Part shown: positions 56,060 through 64,000 of the stretch, one piece after another
Position numbering within the stretch: position 1 is the stretch's first letter
How the letters are laid out: every line of letters begins with the position of its first letter
Made by a program: the position numbers and the translations under genes
The notes under the pieces: generated by a model
The model's input: only the letters and a program-made list of their open reading frames with translations
What the model was told of the DNA's origin: nothing
Databases searched by the model: none
NCBI GenBank assembly: GCA_038501625.1
Contig: JAZAYU010000013.1
Coordinates: 1,426,001 to 1,490,000 of the forward strand
From: Corbicula japonica
Taxonomy: Eukaryota; Mollusca; Bivalvia; Venerida; Cyrenidae
Length of the DNA: 64,000 nucleotides
Reading direction: 5' to 3'

Positions 56060-57095
56060 ATTGCCCGATACAGTGTGTGTATAATGCTTAAATTGTTGGA
56101 TGTAAAAGATTAGAAACTCTCTCCCACCTTTTCCACACGCACTCAAACCGACAAATAATATACAGCTATGCAGTGCGCATATTAGGGCTCTCAGTCCTTT
56201 GATTCTTTTCTAAATATCTTCCAACGAACACGAATAAATGAAAGTTTTGAGTGCAAAATAAAACGTTTTACAATTAATAGCTTTGTCAAACTGTTTCAAA
56301 GTTGATGTATGATTTTACGTCATAGCCGCCCTCTGAGAGTGAATTACGAAACGGGCGAAGAAATTACAGTCATTTATTTGTTCAGATCTAAATTTCTGAT
56401 ATATTGCTTAATAGCTGCGGTGAATGCATAAGTACAATGAAAGCCTCAAGTTAGAATCGAGGCAATTTACCACATGGTTCAATGAAAGTTGACAACTAAA
56501 ATAAATTGAACATTTGGCCTTTTACACCACAGTATAGGAATCATATCCTACAAAGACTTGGCGGGAAATAGTTGTAATAAAAGCACCGTAAATCAGTTAA
56601 CATGAGATTATTTGTTCATATAATTATATTTTTCTTTATTATTATAATTATAATTTTTCTCCTTCTTCTTCTTCTTCTTCTTTTTGTTAAAGCCCCAGCC
56701 CTAAACTTAAGTAAGAATATACTATTGAAAAGTCATATTTGTCCATATAGACTCCAATATATAAACTTTCTAACAGAACACTAAAGGTCCGATCGAATTC
56801 ATTCTTATAGACGGGATTTTCAATAATATTGTTAAATTATCGTTAACGAACTTTTAAGAAGCTAAATATAAAGGAGGTATTTTTAGCACCGACGAAGAGA
56901 CCACTTCATGCGCGATGTCGATTTATGTGACATTTCGGAAATCCTACTTTCCCTTTTAGTCGCGCGGACCAAATTTATTTTAGTAAATTAAATTTTTATT
57001 AGCCCAAACTAATGCTGCAAATTTGTGCCTATAGTTCCAAATACATGTAATATTTCATACAAGAGCGGGTTAAATTGAAGTAATGCCGCTTTAAA

Positions 57096-57134
<39 letters not shown>

Positions 57135-59015
57135 AAGGAAAGTGAAAAAAAATCTTAAATTAGCGAGACCTAACGGAGGATCATTACTTACTTATTTATT
57201 TGATTCTTCTCAATATCAATTAATATATATACAAATTATTGTCATACATTCAAACAGGCGTCAATTTATTAAAACCAATGTAACGTTTTTTTTTTGTTGC
57301 GGCCTTTGCATTCTTAGACTTATAGGTCATTTCTTGGTGAAGTATGTTATTAATCAAACACGATATTTAAAGTAGATACTATACTTTTATTATAGTTCAA
57401 TTCATATCTTTACAAACAATTGGGTGTTCAATAAGGTTTTTCTAATTAAAATGATTGTTTAAAAGTTTTCAGTTTTTGACATTTTCCCTAATTTCTTATA
57501 ACTATTAATTTCCTTTACATGCACGGCTACTAACGAGCTTATATTTAGTATGATTTTTTAAAATGAAGGATTTTATCAAGAGATAAATTAAATGTCGTGG
57601 ATTAAGGTTATTTCTACCTATTACAGAATACAAACACATGAGGTGAATTGAATGAGTCTTAACGTTCCATAAAACTGCAATATCACTCATCTCTACCGGA
57701 GTCCAAACTCTCTCCGCCTGTAACTAACCAGCAATAATAACACCACTGAACCAAAGCAAGCTGCAATTTCTTATGAAATAAACAAAACATGAAAGCACAC
57801 GATGAACAATCTTGAAAAGAGAAGATTACTTTTCATCAAGTCCAAGTTGATTAATGTTTGCTTAATTTGTAACCCTTTTTAAAATATTTAGTTAAATGTT
57901 TATGTAAAGTGATTATATTTTGAAAAAAAAAACATGTCCAACACATTTTATCGAAAATATTTAAGGCATAAAATAGAACCATTGCAATAAAATAGTCGTC
58001 TACAGCCGTCACTACACTACCAATAAAAATATCAGAATCTTCCTGACGGCAAAATGCAGTTCAATAAAACTTTGCAAAAATAATCGTTATTCATATATCT
58101 TCGTTAAATTTTTATTACACACATAAGAACAGGAAAGAAAAAGCTAGACAAAAATTCCATAAAAATCTATTAACATCTAAACACAAACACTAAACAGCAC
58201 AAACATTATTTTACTGCACACGTGAGTATTGTGATACAGACAATAATAAGTTGTGTCCTTTTGCAGCATTTCAATTAGGAAGAGAGAAATCAATGTTTTG
58301 GAGACCAGGAATCAACCAGGAAATTCAAGGTCAAACACACTATTACAAAAATGTTTACATGGGTAAGACAAAAGGACATTACATATTGTTGTCAGCATAA
58401 AAGAAATTCTCATGTGGACATTTAAAATAATGTTTTATGTCGTTTAGTTTTTGTGTAGGTATGTCATTAGAATTTTCGGGAGGATTTAGATATAATAGTA
58501 GTTTTCTTCATGTTCTTATGTTTTTAAATATGCACATTTATTTCACTTATTTATGCAAAGATTTATTGAATTGCATTTTGCGGTTAGAGAGATAGAGAAT
58601 AAATATTCAAAGTTTATTTATTTTACCGATGGCAGTGTATTGATGACTTTAAGAACCCTTTTGCGCATTCATTTTGTTTCCGTTTGAAACAGAAAAAAAC
58701 ATCACATAACTAAGCATAAATTTTAAATGAATTGTACTCGTATATATATATCATCGATAGTGAGAAAGTAAATATAACAACGTTTGTTTACTACAAGTTC
58801 AAAGAAAGGGCAGACCAATTAATTACAGAAAAGAAACAAGCTAATTTAACCCAAATCAATATTCATTGTAACATTTATTGGTCAGAGATACACGATTTGG
58901 ACAGGTGAGAATACATAAACTCTTGTGGATGTTTTGATGTTTGCACTTTACACAGCCAAAAAGCAGAGAGGAAACGCGTTTATGGGTTTATTGATGATCA
59001 ATTAAAAACAATACG
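56060..59015. other. gene-less stretch
   Basis: AT-rich with a CTT-rich patch (56655-56685) and an ATT microsatellite (57096-57134). No exon or RNA gene recognised. Confidence 0.4.
57096..57134. repeat. ATT microsatellite
   Basis: About 13 uninterrupted ATT units. Confidence 0.9.
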
Positions 59016-59024
59016 CGAAGCTGA

Positions 59025-59130
59025 GAGGTTCCTTTGAACGGTCTTTGGCAAAACAATTTGCCTCTATTGGGTTTAACCAGGTTTTAAGGTGCACCAACCT
59101 TAAACTTGCCCCAAAATGTTTAAATAAAAA
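59025..59130 (-). repeat. Naiad tail fragment bordering the 39-bp minisatellite
   Basis: TTCCTTTGAACGGTCTTTGG, CAAAACAATTTGCCTCTATT, GGGTTTAACCAGGTTTTAAG, GTGCACCAACCTTAAACTTG, CCCCAAAATGTTTA: the folded 3' block on the minus strand, with decayed stems. Confidence 0.75.
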
Positions 59131-59596
59131 AAACAACCACGTACAAGTTGTCTTGGTGAATAATTCATAAAAACAGCCACGTACAAGTTGTTTTGGTGAA
59201 TAATTTATAAAACAACCATATACAAGTTGTCTTGGTGAATAATTCATAAAACAACCATGTACAAGTTGTCTTGGTGAATAATTCATAAAACAACCATGTA
59301 CAAGTTGTCTTGGTGAATAATTCATAAAACAACCATGTACAAGTTGTCTTGGTGAATAATTCATAAAACAACCATATGCAAGTTGTCTTGGTGAATCATT
59401 CATAAAACAACCATGTACAAGTTGTCTTGGTGAATAATTCATAAAACAACCATGTACAAGTTGTCTTGGTGAATAATTCATAAAACAACCATGTACAAGT
59501 TGTCTTGGTGAATAATTCATAAAACAACCATGTACAAGTTGTCTTGGTGAATAATTCATAAAACAACCATGTACAAGTTGTCTTGGTGAACAAGCT
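59131..59596. repeat. 39-bp minisatellite derived from the Naiad tail (about 12 units)
   Basis: Unit: CAACCATGTACAAGTTGTCT, TGGTGAATAATTCATAAAA. The core ACAAGTTGTCTTGGTGAA is the sequence that follows the folded block in Naiad copies (42595-42620, 23855-23880 on plus). Unit homogeneity is high in 59240-59590, and divergence is at the side next to the Naiad remnant (59131-59240), as expected for an array expanding away from its origin. The period of 39 keeps frames open for 185 codons on minus; not a gene. Confidence 0.9.
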
Positions 59597-60489
59597 CCAT
59601 CCTTGTATTCTAATGAAACAAAACCTTTAATGCATTTTCATAAAGGCTTTCTTAAGATCTCGGCATGATTTATAAGGTTAAGGTGGTTATAATGAATTGT
59701 TGTTTTGATAGATATATGACCATGGTTACCGGTATTGTTTTTACCAATGCACATACGCGCTCTGTTTGTTCAAACATTTATACATAATAATTTATTTGCA
59801 AACAAAAATTTAACGTTTAAATTTTTGTAAATTTATGAATTCAATACCCTTTAAAGAAAATCTGAAGAAATGGACAATTTTGGTAAGTTTTAATACGAGG
59901 AATTACATAAAGCCGGGGATAACATTCAGTTCTCATACCTCACATTATAGTGGGTGTTTCATTGCAACTTTTATCACGTTGATTTGTTCAGTTTTTAACA
60001 GTGTTAACTTATGGTGACTTCCGATGAAGTGTAAACATTCAGCGACTTTAAGATTTCTTAAAAAATAGTTTTTTATTTAACAAATTCGGTATCTCTCAGT
60101 TTAATTTTCTACTCATATTTACATGTTTTCTAGAACTGTGAGATCTTGGCTTTTTTTTCTTAAAGTTAATTATTTTCTAAAATTGAAAATACATCTCCGA
60201 TTTATATGGCATCTAAGACATGATAATCTCCTGATAAATGCAGTCATTTTAATACGAATAAAACACCGAGCATGTTACCACAACCGTTTTCAGTTTAGGT
60301 GGCACTACCTTGTCATGTATAATATATCCCTTAGTCGTTTGCATATTAATAAAGATTATAAACTGCATTTAATGTTGATCCAGTATAGTTTAATTAATAC
60401 TTGTAATAACATTTATACTACTTACATAATGATATATTTGGAGATAAAGAATAAGTGCCACACCTGACCTATAAGCATTACACTATTTC

Positions 60490-60565
60490 CATAAAACTGC
60501 TCGTGATTAGGCGGAATTAGACCGAGTCTGCAATATTTGAATTTGTGTCGTGTTAGATGGCTTTC
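60490..60565 (+). repeat. partial ACTGCCC-family repeat
   Basis: GCGGAATTAGACCGAGTCTG, CAATATTTGAATTTGTGTCG, TGTTAGATGGCTTTCC; the 3' half of the family. Confidence 0.5.
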
Positions 60566-60614
60566 CGTACATATAGTAAGTAATGTTATCAGTAATCAGT
60601 AAGAATTACCCATA

Positions 60615-60785
60615 ACCGATGTCGTGCATTAATGATAACGTATATCAGGGCTATCCGATCAACCTTTTTGGGGTTGTCCCGGTTAGCTCAATTGTTTGCG
60701 TCGCCGGAATTGAAGGGCTAGGCGCTGTCGCCGTTACGGTGCGTGTTCGCTCCTAGGTAGAGGCAATATCATATCAAAGTCCCCC
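60615..60785 (+). mobile_element. tRNA-like SINE, forward copy
   Basis: CCGATGTCGTGCATTAATGA, TATCAGGGCTATCCGATCAA, GGTTGTCCCGGTTAGCTCAA (A-box-like GGTTAGCTCAATTG), GGGCTAGGCGCTGTCGCCGT, GTGCGTGTTCGCTCC (B-box-like), GTAGAGGCAATATCAT. The spacing of the two boxes is longer than in a tRNA. Matches 50560-50710. Confidence 0.7.
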
Positions 60786-61353
60786 TTTGTTTGATATTTT
60801 ATAAATTAAAGAAGACTAATTGTAAAATTAATTGTTTATTTACCAGATGTTAAGTTTTACGAATAGCATTATTGTAGACATATTTTACAATAGGGAGTAA
60901 TGAACTTACTAGGTAACTTGATAGAAGCATTGACTATTAATGTTAAATATGTACTCTATTTTTTAATAATTTGCGACTAGAACAGAAACGTGAAAGTTAA
61001 GTAAAACAGCTTAAATTGACGAAAACAGATCTATAATTCAGTTTCAAGAGACCGGGTGTGGTTGGAATGGAAAGGCACGTTCTTTGTACTATTTATGTAA
61101 GCAAATGAAATGCTAAATATATATTTTCAGCGTTCATTCTAAATTTATATATATACGCCAAAATCGTCTTTAGAATATGAAAGGGAATTGTATGTCTTGC
61201 CTAAGCTTCATTCACTAATTAAATTACTTCAAAAGGTAACTTAGACAACATAAGTAACAGGCTTTCTTAAATAATATCGACTTTGAGATTTTTTTCCTCA
61301 AGTAAGACTGAATTAGCTTATGGTTTGAAACTACACAATATTGATCAGGTCAC

Positions 61354-61479
61354 AAGGTTATAAAATTGACAATGGAAACCATTCTGAAATCTCAAGCATC
61401 TGATTGGCTGAAATGGCGACCAGTCGCGATCAGATGCCGAAGATTTGAGACTGGTTTCCCTTCTCAGTTTTATAACCTT
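61354..61479. mobile_element. foldback MITE, copy 3 (one arm shortened)
   Basis: AAGGTTATAAAATTGAC .. CTCAAGCATCTGATTGGCTG-AAATGGCGACCAGTCGC, then the second arm lacks CATTTCAGCCAATC and continues GATCAGATGC .. ATAACCTT. A deletion of about 14 bp at the centre breaks the symmetry. Confidence 0.88.
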
Positions 61480-62570
61480 CAGCACGTCGCTTATTTCAAA
61501 AGAGGTTAGTTGCTGTTCATCATCTGTTCATGACAAGACAGATAATGTGTTTCCTGTTTTGGCAGATATATAATGACTGCTATTTGTGGGGTCAATAGTA
61601 ATTCAAAAGCGAAGAAAGAACAAGTAAGCAAAAGGTTTAATAGGAGATAATGTTTATTGAGTCATTAGATTTCCACGGGGATAATAAAAATTGTTCCAAA
61701 CGATTTAATAGAAGAACATTAATAATAGATTTTACCTAGAAAACGCCATTGTAAACGAAATGTAAAAGGTGAAAGATTAGTTGGCTTGTGAAAACAAAAT
61801 TGCTTGTAAGATATATTTATGATATTTCATATATTTTATGTAATACAGATATGTGTGTGGGCGAGTCAATATCATTAATGTCATGATGACAAATTATGAT
61901 TTCCGCCAGAAAACTTGGCTTTTTCTGACGGCAAATAAAAGAAAAACAATGAACAGCATGTCGATTACTACGAACACACGAATCGAAATGGTTCTGAGGC
62001 AATTATAGGTAACATTTAAACGAGATTAAAACCAGTTTCTATATAAATTGTGTATTAGAAAATAATATCTTCTAAAAATCTATATCGGGAGGTAACATTA
62101 ACTGTTAGCTCTAAAGCTTTAATAACATTAAATGATTTTATACACACAATTTAAATGATACTGGCTGTAGTCCAATAAACAATTGCAGTTTGAAACAGTA
62201 TGTATTGAGATTTGAATATCATTTTTTTAAATAAAACGCCAAATAAATTTTTCCGCAAAAGCTTCTTAAACAAGGTATTTTCGATGTCTGGTGGATGTTT
62301 AGTGATAAATCTTCTAGAGTTAACCGGTTTAGTTATTTCATTGCCTGCAAGAATTTGCGGGTGTTAAGATAAAAAAAATGATGCTGTTTTAGCTTATTTC
62401 TTTAATGCGGATTTTCCTGAATTTCACCTTTTATTTCATAATTATACCGTTTTAACGTCAAAAAATGAAGACTATCATTTTCATCATTAACAAATCCAAC
62501 GATATCAGTCTGTCTTAATAACTTTTTCAATGCTTGTCACCTATGCTCTCTTTTGGTAAAACGTCTACGC
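61480..62570. other. gene-less stretch
   Basis: AT-rich; nothing recognised. Confidence 0.4.
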
Positions 62571-62571
62571 C

Positions 62572-62700
62572 GCCTATCCCGGTTGAGCGCAACTCAATAT
62601 TTACACTAATGTGTTTATTAGACTCATCTTGGCTGAGCAGGGAGGCTGTGTTTTCTGAAAGGACCTATTCCTGATATGCATATTTCACTTTCTAAAAGGT
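62572..62700 (+). repeat. repeat head fragment plus Naiad tail
   Basis: 62572-62600 carries CCGCCTATCCCGGTTGAGCG-CAACTCAATATT, the reverse of the head at 54252. 62625-62700 is a Naiad tail: GGCTGAGCAGGGAGGCTGTG, TTTTCTGAAAGGACCTATTC, CTGATATGCATATTTCAC. Confidence 0.65.
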
Positions 62701-63299
62701 AACAGATAACAACATTAACTATATGTACGGGTGACGTTTTACAGTAGATGAACAAAGACCTTTCGAGAAATTCAGAGATAGTTTTCTTACATAATTAAAA
62801 TTTTCGCATCATCTTTATAAGGTGATGTCCATGTGACATTGTTTTTTTTAAAAAAGCAACCTGGTTCCTATTCATTCTGCATGTAAAGGATTGAAAACAT
62901 GCACAAATGCACATTATTAAACCCAGACTAAGTTACGAAATACGTAGGACTTTGGTTTTACTTATCAAAACAGTAATGGATTATTCAATGGAAAAATAAT
63001 GTGATTCATTGGATTTGGCAGTATTGAACAGACACGTTAAAGAACTTTGATGTCTTGTTTCTCACCAGAAGTTGATTTTCTTAAAGCGTCCGCCGCACTC
63101 ATAAATGCGACTTTAAATCATCCCCCATACATATGTTTACAATGTCGAAGTAAGATCTGAGACATTTTCTCTGCAGTTGTTTAATGCATTTTATGATGAG
63201 ATTTTGAAAATATCTTTCCTTATATAAATAATTATAATAAATCCTCAATAGTCATGTTATGCCCGTGAATTGGTTCTTCAATTTGTAATTATCTCGAGT

Positions 63300-63560
63300 G
63301 TTACAGTTTCTAAGAATCGAGTTTCGAGTAGAAAACTTCGTGATTCAAGTAGACAATATCGAGTTTCAAGTTGGGATCTTCGAGTTTTGAGTCGGAATTT
63401 TCGAGTTTCGAGTTTATATGTTCGAGTTTCAAGTAGTAAAGATCGAGTCTCGAGTTGAAAATTTCGAGTCTTGAGTTGAAATCTTCAAGTCTCGAGTTAA
63501 AAACTTCGAGTTTAAAACTTCGAGTCTCGAGTTGAAAATTCGAGTTTCGAGTTGGCAATT
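63300..63560. repeat. degenerate 21-bp minisatellite (about 12 units)
   Basis: Repeated (T)TCGAGT(T/C)TCGAGTTGAAAA-type units, each with a half-site CGAGT..CGAGT. The period of 21 keeps both strands open (a 7-residue repeat RVSSxxx on plus), but composition and context argue against a gene. Confidence 0.8.
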
Positions 63561-63685
63561 TTTTACGTTTCCTACTGACACCATAATAATTAACAACAAA
63601 ATCAACTATTCACAAAAATTATTTACATGTGTGATGTGTAAATCCTATCAGAAAATTGGTTTAGAATATTTGCCATTACAAACAG

Positions 63686-63710
63686 AGTTAGGGTTAACCC
63701 TAACCCTAAA
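63686..63710. repeat. short telomere-like motif, head to head
   Basis: GTTAGGGTTAACCCTAACCC-TAAA: one and a half TTAGGG units meet two and a half CCCTAA units. Far too short to be a telomere. Confidence 0.6.
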
Positions 63711-64000
63711 CCAAAATGATCTTTAAAGTGATTTTAAACATTTTTTTCAAAGACTTGAACTGGAGGTTAAACAAATGTTTGTTTATTCTGCAAATAGCAG
63801 TCACATCATCAAGCTGACATAGACAATGTTTATGTGGCAGTTGTTGAGTTCTAGTGTTAGATTCCCAAAATAAAATAAGGTTTCAAGTATTTAAGCAAAT
63901 TAATCAAATTATTATTTTAAGTTAACCATGCCATTTAAAAAAACTCAGTCCTAGAGCTCTACCGAGGTCACTGATTTGTCTGTGTAAACATGCAAGAGCC

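Noticed and set aside
59002..59593. 185-codon minus-strand frame with a 13-residue repeat
   Set aside because: Produced by the 39-bp minisatellite; the unit derives from non-coding Naiad tail.
59131..59596. CRISPR-like array
   Set aside because: Units are contiguous with no unique spacers, and the DNA is eukaryotic.
63270..63558. Frames with 7-residue repeats on both strands
   Set aside because: Artefact of the 21-bp minisatellite.

Overview
This is AT-rich animal genomic DNA, very probably from a bivalve mollusc. Three things point there. The only recognisable host gene is a universal stress protein (USP), a family that is abundant in molluscs and cnidarians and absent from vertebrates. 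The dominant repeat is a Naiad-type Penelope-like retroelement (PLE) whose frame carries in-frame TGA codons at cysteine positions; this trait has been described for clam Naiads. The rest is LINEs, foldback MITEs, tRNA-like SINEs and minisatellites typical of bivalve intergenic DNA. The species cannot be fixed from the sequence. No bacterial-type operons, CRISPR arrays or intact rRNA/tRNA genes were seen.

Layout. 1-9.8 kb: host intergenic DNA with a 0.7 kb TIR transposon (2743-3444), short repeat fragments and a decayed 5'-truncated LINE on the minus strand (about 5690-8650). 9.8-14 kb: a foldback MITE, a 1.47 kb composite made from two inverted Naiad tails (10131-11600), and a MITE with a clear target duplication (11890-12128). 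14.04-18.59 kb: an almost complete Naiad PLE in plus orientation, with a 66-bp tandem repeat at its 5' end, an N-terminal GIY-YIG endonuclease, a C-terminal reverse transcriptase, four in-frame TGA codons, one homopolymer frameshift and a conserved structured 3' region. 19-27 kb: repeats, then a 2.04 kb direct repeat (21508-23540 and 25011-27058) flanking a second copy of the 1.47 kb composite.

29.15-51.18 kb: the USP gene on the minus strand. Four exons join in phase to a 161-residue protein with a complete USP ATP-binding motif. Its introns, chiefly the 16.4 kb intron 2, hold a 5'-truncated LINE (31.8-33.1 kb), a CR1/L2-type LINE with an SGNH-esterase ORF1 (36.2-40.1 kb), a second 5'-truncated Naiad (42.3-45.4 kb) that is itself interrupted by an L1/Tx1-like LINE end, a phase-compatible candidate cassette exon (40496-40570) and a relic of exon 4 near 30.2 kb. 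Beyond 51.2 kb no host gene was recognised. That part holds Naiad tails, a 39-bp minisatellite that grew out of a Naiad tail (59.1-59.6 kb), an inverted pair of tRNA-like SINEs (one in USP intron 1), a third foldback MITE, a 21-bp minisatellite and a tiny head-to-head telomere-like motif.

The most interesting system is the Naiad. It has a permuted PLE domain order, a probable multi-selenocysteine reading frame, and at least a dozen degraded derivatives in this one window that share its 5' repeat unit and/or its folded 3' tail.
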